A stretch of DNA of 9,377 bases from contig JAKAXN010000167.1 of assembly GCA_021816565.1 (NCBI GenBank), positions 1-9,377 of the forward strand. The letters are read 5' to 3'. Origin of the DNA: Actinomycetes bacterium. GTDB lineage: Bacteria; Actinomycetota; Acidimicrobiia; Acidimicrobiales; Palsa-688. Positions within the stretch are counted from its first letter, which is position 1. Each line of letters opens with the position of its first letter. Made by a program: the position numbers and the translations under genes. The notes beneath the pieces are model-generated. The model saw only the letters and a list, made by a program, of their open reading frames with translations, made no database searches and was not told where the DNA came from. This document shows, in pieces, positions 1-6,614 of the stretch.

Positions 1-2
1 AT

Positions 3-1745
3 CTGGTGAGCGCCGCCAACCCCTCCCAGGTGCTGGCGTCCGACACCGGAACCGTGGCGGTGGACCCTGACCAGACGACGGTGCTGTGGGGTTCGCCGCT
101 GCCGCAGTTGGCCACCCAGGACGTCTACATGGCCATCCCGCTGCAGGTCTACTCGCCTGCGGCGGAAGGGGCCGCCCACCTGACCCTCACCGTGACCGGG
201 CCGCCGGTCGGTACCGGGTCGACGCCTCTGACAGCAGCGAACCTGACCGTCTACGCCGATGACGGGACCACCATGGCGCCGATGGCCCTCACCCCGGACG
301 GGTCGGGCCGGCTGTCGGGCACCTGGGATGTTCCCCTGGGCCCGGACAACACCCCCGGCTACACCAGCGTGATCTGGTACGCCAAGGTCCCGGCCGGGGC
401 GCCGGAGGGCAGCTACACCTTCGCCGTCGGCCTGGAGAACGGCAATCAGCTGGTGCCGATCTCGGTTTCGGTCGCTGCTCCCGAGTCCCACGGCCAGAAG
501 CCGCCGGGCACCGGTGAGGACACCACCGCACCGACGGTGACTGTCACAGCCGACGGCCCCCTGGGCTCCAGCGCCTCCTTCACGATCTCGGCCGATGAGA
601 GCGCGGTGAGCTACAGCTGCGTCCTCACCTTCGACGGCGTGAACCAGCCGCTGACCGGCTGCGGGGACAACGTGACTCTGGACGGCCTGCAGCCCGGGGC
701 CTACAGCCTCACCGTGGTCGGCACGGACGCGGCCGGAAACGTGTCCGTACCGGCGGTCCAGAGCTGGACGGTTCCCTCCGCCCCGCCGGCCCCGCCGGCC
801 TCGGTGGGCGGCGTCACCATCACGACCGCCCACGCCGCCACTTTCATCCAGGGGCAGCCGGGCACCTTCACGGTGGCCGCCACGGGCAGCCCCACCCCGA
901 GGCTGACGGCCGTCGGCAATCTGCCCCCGGGCGTGTCCTTCATCGACAACGGTGACGGGACCGCCACCCTCGCCGGGGTGCCCTCCGTCGGGACGGAGGG
1001 GGTGTTCGTCTTCACCGTGGTGGCCACAACCGGCGCTTCCACCACCGAGCAGACCTTCGAGCTGACCATCGCCTCGACACCGCGTGTGGCCACGGCTCCG
1101 GCCGGGTCGGGCGTGGAGCCCGCCGGCTACTGGCTGGCCGGCTCCGACGGTGGGATCTTCACCTTCGGCCCGCGCATCAGCTTCTACGGCTCGACCGGCA
1201 ACGTGGCCCTCAACCGGCCCGTCGTGGGCATGGCCGCCACACCGGGGGGTCACGGCTACTGGCTGGTGGCCTCCGACGGCGGGGTGTTCGCCTTCGGGGA
1301 TGCCGGCTTCTACGGTTCCACCGGCAACGTGGCCCTGACCAGGCCGATCGTGGGCATGGCCGCCACGCCGAGCGGTCACGGCTACTGGCTGGTGGCCTCC
1401 GACGGCGGCGTGTTCGCCTTCGGCGACGCCCGCTTCTGGGGGTCCACCGGTGCCCTGAGGCTGGACAAGCCGATCGTCGGCATGGCCTCGCCGGACGCCC
1501 GGGGCTACTGGCTGGTGGCCTCCGACGGCGGCATCTTCGCCTTCGGCGACGCTCCGTTCTACGGCTCGACCGGGGGCCTGCCACTGAGCCGCCCGGTGGT
1601 GGGCATGGCCGAGAACCCGGCCACCGGTGGCTACTGGCTGGTGGCGTCCGACGGCGGGGTATTCAGCTTCAACACTCCGTTCTACGGCTCGACCGGGGGC
1701 CTCCCGCTGGACAAGCCCATCGTCGCCATGGCGTCAGCGGCATAG
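3..1745 (+). CDS. Secreted Ig-like protein with C-terminal [10 protein letters not shown] repeats (5' end outside window)
   Basis: The reading frame is open to the left edge, so the N-terminus, including any signal peptide, is probably missing. The first in-frame GTG is at 6, and residues below count from it (579 aa). Residues 1-160 are a beta-rich, Thr/Val/Gly/Pro-rich region that I do not recognise. Residues about 175-255 look like a bacterial Ig-like domain ending in 'TDAAGNVS', with Cys205 and Cys219 placed for a disulfide. A Pro-rich linker follows. Residues about 275-355 resemble a putative-Ig (He_PIG) domain, with 'LPPGVSF' and '[11 protein letters not shown]'. From residue 374 to the end run five units of 38-43 aa of the type '[23 protein letters not shown]'. 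Such repeats are, as far as I know, frequent in exported proteins of Acidimicrobiia and relatives. No LPXTG motif or C-terminal membrane segment is present, so surface retention would need another mechanism. Extracellular location is an inference from the domains; function is unknown. Confidence 0.85.
   Translation: MVSAANPSQVLASDTGTVAVDPDQTTVLWGSPLPQLATQDVYMAIPLQVYSPAAEGAAHLTLTVTGPPVGTGSTPLTAANLTVYADDGTTMAPMALTPDGSGRLSGTWDVPLGPDNTPGYTSVIWYAKVPAGAPEGSYTFAVGLENGNQLVPISVSVAAPESHGQKPPGTGEDTTAPTVTVTADGPLGSSASFTISADESAVSYSCVLTFDGVNQPLTGCGDNVTLDGLQPGAYSLTVVGTDAAGNVSVPAVQSWTVPSAPPAPPASVGGVTITTAHAATFIQGQPGTFTVAATGSPTPRLTAVGNLPPGVSFIDNGDGTATLAGVPSVGTEGVFVFTVVATTGASTTEQTFELTIASTPRVATAPAGSGVEPAGYWLAGSDGGIFTFGPRISFYGSTGNVALNRPVVGMAATPGGHGYWLVASDGGVFAFGDAGFYGSTGNVALTRPIVGMAATPSGHGYWLVASDGGVFAFGDARFWGSTGALRLDKPIVGMASPDARGYWLVASDGGIFAFGDAPFYGSTGGLPLSRPVVGMAENPATGGYWLVASDGGVFSFNTPFYGSTGGLPLDKPIVAMASAA
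1125..1742 (+). repeat. Five tandem 38-43-codon repeats inside the Ig-like protein
   Basis: Units begin at GGC-TAC-TGG (Gly-Tyr-Trp) codons at 1125, 1254, 1380, 1503 and 1629, giving lengths of 43, 42, 41, 42 and about 38 codons. Each unit reads roughly [10 protein letters not shown](V/I)FAFGDA, then FYGSTG, then a Leu/Pro stretch and 'PIVGMA'. The first unit is the most divergent ([16 protein letters not shown]) and the last lacks the GDA triplet. The regular Trp/Gly/Phe spacing suggests stacked beta blades or hairpins. This is a protein repeat rather than a DNA-level mobile repeat, although copies 2 and 3 are very similar at the nucleotide level. Confidence 0.9.
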
Positions 1746-1767
1746 CCGTCGTCGAACGGAGCGAGAA

Positions 1768-1791
1768 GGGCCCGGCCGCACGGCCGGGCCC
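1768..1791 (+). terminator. GC-rich hairpin terminator after the Ig-like gene
   Basis: The arms GGGCCCGGCCG (1768-1778) and CGGCCGGGCCC (1781-1791) are perfect 11-nt reverse complements around a 2-nt centre, realistically a 4-nt loop. The hairpin begins 23 nt after the stop codon. No T-run follows, as is common for actinobacterial terminators, so whether it truly terminates transcription is inferred from position and stem strength. Confidence 0.7.
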
Positions 1792-2087
1792 CGATGGGGT
1801 CAGCAGCTCGGTTCGGCGACACACGACGCCACGGAACGGCGCACCTCGTGGGCGAACGGCCAGGCAACCGCCGGGTCCGGCGACCACTTCAACGAGAGTG
1901 GGCACGGGCCGTGCCATTGATCGTGGATGATCTGTCATCACCGATGCCTGGACCACCACATTGACAGCGTGGTAGTCGAGATAGCCCTGTCGGGGTATAT
2001 GTACCGTGCTGGACCGAAGGCACGCGTTCATGCCATCGAGCAGAGCGCCGCCGATTCCGCGTCATCTGCTGGCGGACTTAATCGACA

Positions 2088-2095
2088 AGAGGGAG
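2088..2095 (+). promoter_or_regulatory. Ribosome binding site that supports the hemerythrin start
   Basis: AGAGGGAG, a Shine-Dalgarno-like purine run, lies 11 nt before the ATG at 2107. It supports that ATG over the upstream in-frame ATG codons (1927 and others), and the predicted protein then begins directly at the first hemerythrin helix. Confidence 0.6.
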
Positions 2096-2106
2096 ACGGT
2101 AATACC

Positions 2107-3126
2107 ATGGCGAGCACAGACGCCATCACCATGCTCAGGGAAGATCACAAGACGGTGGAGCGGCTGTTCAAGCGTCTCGAGAAGGCCGGTGACCGAGCGC
2201 ATGTTGAAAAGCGGAACGTCGTCGACCGCATGATCGAGGCGCTCTCGGTGCATGCCGCGATAGAAGAGCAGGTCTTCTACCCGGTCGTCAGGGCGACCGT
2301 CCCCGATGCCGAGGACCGGGCGTTGGAGAGCATCGAGGAGCACCACGTAGTCAAGTGGCTGCTGTCGGAGCTCCGATCAATGAGCCCAGAGGACGAGCGC
2401 TTCGACGCCAAGGTCGCGGTCCTCATCGACAGCGTCCGCCGCCATGTCGAAGAGGAGGAACGGGACCTCTTCCCGAAGGTTCGCAAGGAGCTGGGTCGTG
2501 ATTCGCTGAGCGACCTCGGACAGGCCATGCGTGAGGCCGCCAAGTCGGCGCCTACCCGTCCTCATCCCCGCTCACCCGACACGCCCCCACAGAACCTCCT
2601 GGTTGGGGCTGCGGCCGGGATGGCCGACCGTATCGGCGACACCGTCAACGGGCTGGCCCAGGGATACGTGATGGCGCTCGGCGATCTGGTCGCCACTGTC
2701 CTCGGGCGCAAGAAGCCCCGGGTGTCGCCGACCGGGTCGAAGGTGGCCCGCGACGCGGCCAAGCGGGTCCGTTCCGCTTCCGCCGACGCGACCGACTCGG
2801 CCATCGAAGCCGTTATCACGGCCAGGAACACCGGCGAGCGCGCCCTCAACCGGGCGCAGGACACGGGGGCATCGGCCGCGGCCGGCACCAGGCGCACCGC
2901 CCGGACCGCCGGGCGGGGTGCGACCAGGACGGCCCGGGCGGCGAAGTCGGGGGCGAAGGGCACTTCGACCTCAGCCCGGCGCTCCTCTGCGAGCACTTCG
3001 ACGACGGCCAAGCGGGCGGCGACCACCACGGCCAGGCAGGCCCGCTCCGCAGCGCGCAGCACGAGGTCGACGGCCAAGCGCGCCGTCGGCCGGACCCGCT
3101 CGGCCGCCAACGGCTCAGCGGGCTGA
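2107..3126 (+). CDS. Hemerythrin HHE-domain protein with histone-H1-like basic tail
   Basis: A 339-aa protein. Residues about 5-130 form a hemerythrin HHE cation-binding domain: His14 in 'REDHKTVERLF', His49 and Glu53 in 'SVHAAIEEQVFYP', His79/His80 in 'IEEHHVVKWLL', and His113 and Glu117 in 'RRHVEEEERDLFPKV'. These match the His/Glu ligand pattern of di-iron proteins that sense or bind O2, NO or iron. Residues about 163-200 are an amphipathic or hydrophobic Gly/Ala-rich stretch (LLVGAAAGMADRIGDTVNGL). From residue 254 to the end there are 20 Arg/Lys and no Asp/Glu, in Ala/Thr/Ser-rich repeats such as TAKRA and TARQA, as in histone H1-like or HupB-like tails. Known from the family: four-helix metal-binding bundle. 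Inferred: the tail binds DNA or RNA, possibly protecting nucleic acid from iron- or oxygen-driven damage. A Shine-Dalgarno-like run at 2088-2095 supports this start. It appears to be a single-gene unit. Confidence 0.88.
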   Translation: MASTDAITMLREDHKTVERLFKRLEKAGDRAHVEKRNVVDRMIEALSVHAAIEEQVFYPVVRATVPDAEDRALESIEEHHVVKWLLSELRSMSPEDERFDAKVAVLIDSVRRHVEEEERDLFPKVRKELGRDSLSDLGQAMREAAKSAPTRPHPRSPDTPPQNLLVGAAAGMADRIGDTVNGLAQGYVMALGDLVATVLGRKKPRVSPTGSKVARDAAKRVRSASADATDSAIEAVITARNTGERALNRAQDTGASAAAGTRRTARTAGRGATRTARAAKSGAKGTSTSARRSSASTSTTAKRAATTTARQARSAARSTRSTAKRAVGRTRSAANGSAG

Positions 3127-3188
3127 CCGCCAGACGTAACGCCCGCCTGCCCCGGGAAAGTAACGGGCCGCCCTCAGAGCCCCGGACA

Positions 3189-3214
3189 CGGTCAGAGCTG
3201 CAACCCTCTGACCG
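3189..3214. terminator. Hairpin between the hemerythrin gene and the tRNA 3'-end fragment
   Basis: CGGTCAGAG (3189-3197) and CTCTGACCG (3206-3214) are perfect 9-nt reverse complements with an 8-nt loop. Read on the + strand it is followed by GTTATTT, so it can end hemerythrin transcription. Read on the - strand it lies just beyond a tRNA-Gly 3'-end fragment, at the same place relative to it as the hairpin 6583-6612 has beside the intact tRNA. It may be the original terminator of the tRNA gene. Confidence 0.6.
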
Positions 3215-3218
3215 GTTA

Positions 3219-3244
3219 TTTCATGGAGCGGACGACGGGATTCG
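3219..3244 (-). repeat. Copy of the tRNA-Gly 3' end (candidate attachment site, distal)
   Basis: These 26 bp are identical to 6615-6640, which covers the last half of the T-arm, the acceptor strand, the CCA and 5 nt beyond of the intact tRNA-Gly. The match continues imperfectly to the left: across 3208-3244 versus 6604-6640 I count 33 of 37 identical positions. It stops abruptly on the right after ATTCG. No tRNA body adjoins this copy, so it is not a functional tRNA. Identity at a tRNA 3' end is typical of an integrase core site. Confidence 0.8.
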
Positions 3245-3275
3245 TGAACCACCCTGGGTTCGTTGGAGGCCGGGG

Positions 3276-3620
3276 ACAGACCAGGTGCTGGGCGTGTCGC
3301 CCTCGGGGTTCTATGAGTGGAAGGCCCGCCAGTCCTGCCCGGCCGCCCGCACCTTGGTCGACCGGGAGCTCATCAAGCGGATCGATGCGTTCCGCCGGGC
3401 TGCTCGGCGACATGGGACCATCGGCGACTGCTTCGACAACAGCGTCGCCGAGAGCTTCTTCGGGACCATGCAACTCGAGCTGTTCGACCGCCAGACCTGG
3501 ACATCGCGACGGCAGCGGCTCGCCCTGGCCATCTACGAGTACATCGAAGCCCGGTACAACCCCCGCCGCCGTCACAGCTATTGCCGCCCAAGGCCCCGCG
3601 ACCTGTACAGGGACCACAGT
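3276..3620 (+). pseudogene. IS3-family transposase (OrfB) remnant, internally deleted
   Basis: Counting from the GTG at 3285, residues 1-40 (VLGVSPSGFYEWKAR, then 'DRELIKRIDAF') match the N-terminal part of IS3 OrfB. The sequence then jumps at about residue 41-44 (near 3405) straight to the C-terminal part: 'GTIGDCFDNSVAESFF', 'LELFDRQTW', 'YIEARYNPRRRHSYC'. The segment between, about 150 aa in a full-length OrfB and carrying the first two Asp of the DDE triad, is gone; only the last Glu (residue 56, in AES) remains. The start of OrfB and OrfA are also missing, and I found no terminal inverted repeats. It cannot be an active transposase. Its frame stays open through the next gene, with no stop before the RecQ start. 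Confidence 0.85.
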
Positions 3621-3683
3621 ACGAGCGGGGCCGCAGGCGCCTACCCGCCCGGGGTGTCTCAGTCGTCTGGCACCGTAGAGGCC

Positions 3684-5747
3684 ATGCCGTCCGCTGTAGA
3701 GACCGCCTCCGCCGAGCTGCTGCGTACCCTGGCCGGGCCCGCCGCCCGCCTGCGCGACGACCAGCTGGCCGCCATTGAGGCGCTTGTATCGGGGGACCGA
3801 CCGGTGCTGGTGGTGCAGCGCACCGGGTGGGGCAAGTCGGCGGTGTACTGGATTGCCACCGCCCTGCGTCGCCGGGCCGGCGCCGGCCCCACGGTCGTGG
3901 TGTCGCCCCTGCTGGCGCTGATGCGTGACCAGGTGGCGGCAGCCGAGCGGATGGGTCTGCGGGCGGCGACGATCAACTCCACGAACATCGACGACTGGCA
4001 GAACACCTCCGCCCGCCTCGACGCCAACGAGATCGATGTGCTGCTCATCTCCCCGGAGCGGCTGAACAGCCCGGCGTTCCGGCGCGACATCCTTCCCGAC
4101 ATGGCCAAGCGGGTCGGCACCCTGGTCGTCGACGAGGTGCACTGCGTCAGCTCGTGGGGTCATGACTTCCGGCCCGACTACCGCCGCCTGGGCGACCTCA
4201 TCGCCGGGCTGGACCCGTCCGCTGCGGTGCTGGGGACGACCGCCACCGCCAACGCCCGGGTCACCGAGGACGTCGCCGAGCAGCTCGGGGCTGACACGGT
4301 CACCCTTCGAGGCGAACTGGGCCGGGACTCGCTGAACCTGGCGGTGGTCGACCTGCCCTCCGCTTCGGAGCGCCTGGCGTGGGCGGCGGCCGAGATCGTC
4401 GACGCTCCCGGATCGGGGCTCGTGTACTGCCTGACCGTGGCCGAGGTCGGCCGGGTCGCCGAGTTCCTCGCCGGGGAGGGGATCTCAGCGGTCGCCTACA
4501 GCGGCGACTCCGACCCTGACACCAGGCTGCGCATCGAGGAGGACCTGCGGGCCAACCGGATCAAGGCGGTGGTCGCCACCTCGGCGCTGGGCATGGGCTA
4601 CGACAAGGCGGACATCCATTTCGTCATACATCTCGGCTCCCCGAACAGCCCGATCGCCTACTACCAGCAAGTCGGCCGGGCCGGGCGGGCCATCGACACG
4701 GCGACGGTGACGCTGCTGCCGGCACCCCAGGACCGCGACATCTGGGCGTGGTTCGACTCCACTGCCTTTCCGCCCGCCCCGATGGTCCAGTCCGTTCTCG
4801 ACGCGGTCGCCGCAAGCGGACCGATCTCGGTTCCCGCTCTGGAGCAGGTGGTGAACCTTCGCCGCTCCCGCATCGAGGCGATGCTGAAGGTCCTCGACGT
4901 GGAGGGCGCCGTCACCCGCGCCGACGGGGGCTGGGTGGCTACCGGCAACCGGTGGTCCTACGACCACGACCGGGTCGCCCGGGTGCGGGCCGCCAGAGCG
5001 GCGGAGGCGGCCGCCATGATCGACTACACCACCACCGGCCGGTGCAGGATGCAGTTCCTGCGCGACGCCCTCGACGACACCGGCTCCGCCCCCTGCGGCC
5101 GCTGCGACAACTGCCGGGCCCACCCCGCCCGGACCCTGGACGGCCAGGTGGTCGCCCGGGCTCTCGCCCATCTGCGCTCCGCGGAGGTGACCCTCGACCC
5201 GCGCAAGCAGTGGCCGGGCGGCCTGGCCGCCAGGAAAGGCCGCATCCCTGCCGGGTCGCAGGCCGAGCCTGGCCGGGCGTTGGCGTTCGGGAACGACCCC
5301 GGCTGGGCTGACACCCTGACCGCTGTGTTCGACCGGCCGGACAGCGACCTCGACCCGGCTGTGGCCGCCGGCTGCGTCGCCGCTCTGCGCCGCTGGCAGT
5401 GGGCGGCCCGCCCCACCTGGGTCACATGGGTCCCGTCTCGGTCCCGGCCCGGCCTGGCCGAAGCGGTGGCCCGGCACCTTTCCCAGGTCGGGCGGCTGCC
5501 GCTCGCTGATGTGGTCGAACGCGTCGCCGAGCGGTCCCCTCAGGCGGAGATGGCGAACTCGGCCCGTCAGGCCGCCAACGTCATCGACGCTTTCAGGATC
5601 GGGGACATATCAAGGTTCGCGTCGGGGCCGGTGCTGGTGGTCGACGACACCTGGAACTCCGGCTGGACCATGACCGCTCTCGCCGAGATCCTCCGCCAGG
5701 CCGGCTCGGGTCCGGTGCTTCCGTTCGCCCTGTGGCGCCGCCCGTGA
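3684..5747 (+). CDS. RecQ-family ATP-dependent DNA helicase with C-terminal phosphoribosyltransferase-like domain
   Basis: A 687-aa protein. Superfamily 2 motifs appear in order: Q-motif-like 'LRDDQLAAIEAL' (23-34), Walker A 'RTGWGKS' (46-52), DEVH box 150-153 followed by the RecQ signature 'CVSSWGHDFRPDYRRLG', motif III 'GTTATAN' (184-190), motif V 'ATSALGMGYDKADIHFVIH' (298-316) and motif VI 'QQVGRAGR' (328-335). Cys454, Cys471, Cys474 and Cys477 form the RecQ zinc site. There is no HRDC domain; instead residues about 590-687 resemble a phosphoribosyltransferase, with the PRPP-loop-like 'VLVVDDTWNSGWTMT' (650-664). RecQ enzymes unwind DNA 3'->5' at stalled forks and recombination intermediates. 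RecQ-PRTase fusions are, to my knowledge, found in other actinobacteria; their special role is unclear. The ATG at 3684 was chosen because upstream codons belong to the IS3 remnant. GAGG lies only 2 nt before it, too close to be ideal, so a leaderless start or a fused 820-aa product remains possible. Confidence 0.85.
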   Translation: MPSAVETASAELLRTLAGPAARLRDDQLAAIEALVSGDRPVLVVQRTGWGKSAVYWIATALRRRAGAGPTVVVSPLLALMRDQVAAAERMGLRAATINSTNIDDWQNTSARLDANEIDVLLISPERLNSPAFRRDILPDMAKRVGTLVVDEVHCVSSWGHDFRPDYRRLGDLIAGLDPSAAVLGTTATANARVTEDVAEQLGADTVTLRGELGRDSLNLAVVDLPSASERLAWAAAEIVDAPGSGLVYCLTVAEVGRVAEFLAGEGISAVAYSGDSDPDTRLRIEEDLRANRIKAVVATSALGMGYDKADIHFVIHLGSPNSPIAYYQQVGRAGRAIDTATVTLLPAPQDRDIWAWFDSTAFPPAPMVQSVLDAVAASGPISVPALEQVVNLRRSRIEAMLKVLDVEGAVTRADGGWVATGNRWSYDHDRVARVRAARAAEAAAMIDYTTTGRCRMQFLRDALDDTGSAPCGRCDNCRAHPARTLDGQVVARALAHLRSAEVTLDPRKQWPGGLAARKGRIPAGSQAEPGRALAFGNDPGWADTLTAVFDRPDSDLDPAVAAGCVAALRRWQWAARPTWVTWVPSRSRPGLAEAVARHLSQVGRLPLADVVERVAERSPQAEMANSARQAANVIDAFRIGDISRFASGPVLVVDDTWNSGWTMTALAEILRQAGSGPVLPFALWRRP

Positions 5748-5799
5748 GCCAGCTGCCGCCTGACAGCGGCGCGGCGGCGGAACGGCCTCGTGGTTACGG

Positions 5800-5991
5800 C
5801 TACGACCCGTTGGCCAGCTGGATCGATGTGGCGTTGACGACCGGCACGGTGTTAGCGCCGTTGGTCTTCGTGGTGTAGGTGTTGCTGCCGACAATCCGGC
5901 CCGTCAGGGTGATGATGTTGTTCTCGTAGATGCCGTTGCCCTCCGAGGCGTCGTGCAGGTTGACCTCGACGATGCCGTCCCACGCTCCGTC
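5800..5991 (-). pseudogene. C-terminal fragment of an unrecognised, possibly exported protein
   Basis: Read on the - strand, the frame ending at the TAG 5800-5802 encodes about 63 residues that look like real protein: 'WDGIVEVNLHDASEGNGIY', then 'ENNIITLTGRIVGSNTYTT', then 'VPVVNATSIQLANGS'. Third positions are nearly all G or C (AAC, ATC, ACC, GGC, GTC), while the residues (Asn, Ile, Thr, Val, Tyr) are unlike the Arg/Pro/Ala noise of other open frames here. The frame is open back to a TGA at 6046-6048 but has no ATG, GTG or TTG upstream of the conserved-looking part, so the N-terminus is lost. The beta-rich Asn/Thr composition suggests an extracellular or virion-type domain, but I cannot name a family. 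Confidence 0.45.
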
Positions 5992-6039
5992 GCCAGGTCG
6001 CGCCAGGGATAAAGCACTAGCCCTTGCCCCGAAGGGCCC

Positions 6040-6056
6040 GGACGGTCAGGCCGTCC
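6040..6056. terminator. Short hairpin in the island remnant
   Basis: GGACGG (6040-6045) and CCGTCC (6051-6056) pair around a 5-nt loop. On the + strand TT follows. It lies 238 nt beyond the truncated fragment's stop on the opposite side, so it has no clear gene to terminate and may be a relic. Confidence 0.3.
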
Positions 6057-6208
6057 TTGAACCCCGCCCAAAGCCGCGGGTAGGGGCGCGAAACACGGCA
6101 ACATCTTGCCCTTGCCCGACGGGGGACTCTCTCCGCTCTCGAGCCTCTGAGCGTATCTGCAGCCAGGGACAGGCGACCGGGCCAGTGCCAGCCCCCGCAT
6201 GCTCATCA

Positions 6209-6229
6209 AGCCGACAGCCGACAGCCGAC
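6209..6229. repeat. Three tandem AGCCGAC heptamers
   Basis: The heptamer AGCCGAC occurs three times without interruption (6209-6215, 6216-6222, 6223-6229). A 7-nt period in a non-coding stretch could be a slippage product or an iterated protein-binding site. Three copies are too few to decide. Confidence 0.6.
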
Positions 6230-6582
6230 GGCGTCGCTGGCCGAGCCCGTCCCCGGTGTCGCGTTCGGGACTGGGGAAGACTGGCACGCCGATCGGGCCA
6301 TTCGGGCTCACTGCGGACCCGGGGGCCGACTCCCCGACGGCAGCCCTCCTCCCCTGCCCCCTGAAGTGGCCCAGGCCAGGGCAATCGGCGAGGTGGGCCA
6401 CAGCCGCTACGCGATGGTCGGGCCACCCCCGGCTCCACCGGGGACGCCGGTGTGGGCGCTCCTGATGCGGCGGGCCAGAACCCCTCCCAAACTCCCCAGC
6501 CGGCCGCTTTACCGGCACCATATGGCCGGATTCTACGTCTCACCTGTGACACTTGTGAGCGTTTTGGTAGAGCGTTCTGGAG

Positions 6583-6612
6583 CCTGATCAGGGTTTCAGG
6601 TCCCTGACCAGG
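6583..6612. terminator. Terminator-like hairpin downstream of tRNA-Gly
   Basis: CCTGATCAGGG (6583-6593) and CCCTGACCAGG (6602-6612) form an 11-bp stem with one G-T wobble and an 8-nt loop. On the - strand it begins 8 nt after the encoded CCA of tRNA-Gly, the expected place for its transcription terminator. No T-run follows on that strand. Confidence 0.6.
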
Positions 6613-6614
6613 AC

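Larger units (their letters stand above)
1746..2106. other. Non-coding region upstream of the hemerythrin gene
   Basis: No convincing gene is seen in these 361 bp. The region holds the terminator hairpin near its left end. GGGTAT at 1993-1998 resembles the -10 of stress-type (SigB/SigF-like) promoters, but no GTTT-like -35 lies at the right distance. The same spot contains GGTA-TATG-TACC (1994-2005), a short inverted repeat that could be an operator. A purine-rich ribosome binding site precedes the next gene. The hemerythrin frame is open back to an ATG at 1927, but the extra 60 codons look unlike protein (runs of His and Cys, no recognisable fold), so I treat them as untranslated. Confidence 0.45.
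5748..6614. other. Intergenic remnant region between recQ and tRNA-Gly
   Basis: About 870 bp without an intact gene. It contains a truncated reverse-strand coding fragment (5800 to about 5991), a hairpin at 6040-6056, three tandem AGCCGAC copies at 6209-6229, the decamer GGGCAAGGGC (read on the - strand) at about 6020-6030 and again at about 6108-6118, and the tRNA-side terminator hairpin 6583-6612. Several overlapping frames stay open for 90-200 codons between 5900 and 6550 on both strands. They are rich in Arg/Pro/Ser/Gly and match no family I recognise, as expected of GC-rich non-coding DNA. Confidence 0.6.

Noticed and set aside
1125..1742. CRISPR-like spacing of repeated DNA
   Set aside because: The period of about 126 bp follows codons of an open reading frame; there are no short identical repeats with unique spacers.
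1961..1966. TTGACA as a -35 box for the hemerythrin gene
   Set aside because: No TAnnnT lies 16-19 nt downstream (AGCCCT and GCCCTG occupy the place), so a housekeeping promoter is not supported.
2562..3110. A - strand frame opposite the hemerythrin tail
   Set aside because: The Ala/Arg/Val-rich translation mirrors the repetitive tail codons; the + strand has a ribosome binding site and a recognisable domain.
3245..3683. A complete, active insertion sequence
   Set aside because: The DDE core, OrfA and terminal inverted repeats are not found; only a deleted OrfB remains.
3216..4163. A - strand frame of about 315 codons opposite the IS3 remnant and the start of recQ
   Set aside because: Its Gly/Arg/His/Gln-rich translation has no family features, and the opposite strand shows clear transposase and helicase motifs.
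4485..5477. A - strand frame of 330 codons opposite recQ
   Set aside because: Low-complexity Gly/Pro/Ala/Arg shadow of the helicase gene.
5904..6552. Overlapping frames of 140-205 codons on both strands right of recQ
   Set aside because: Arg/Pro/Ser-rich translations without domain features; several overlap one another, and stops are simply rare at this GC content.
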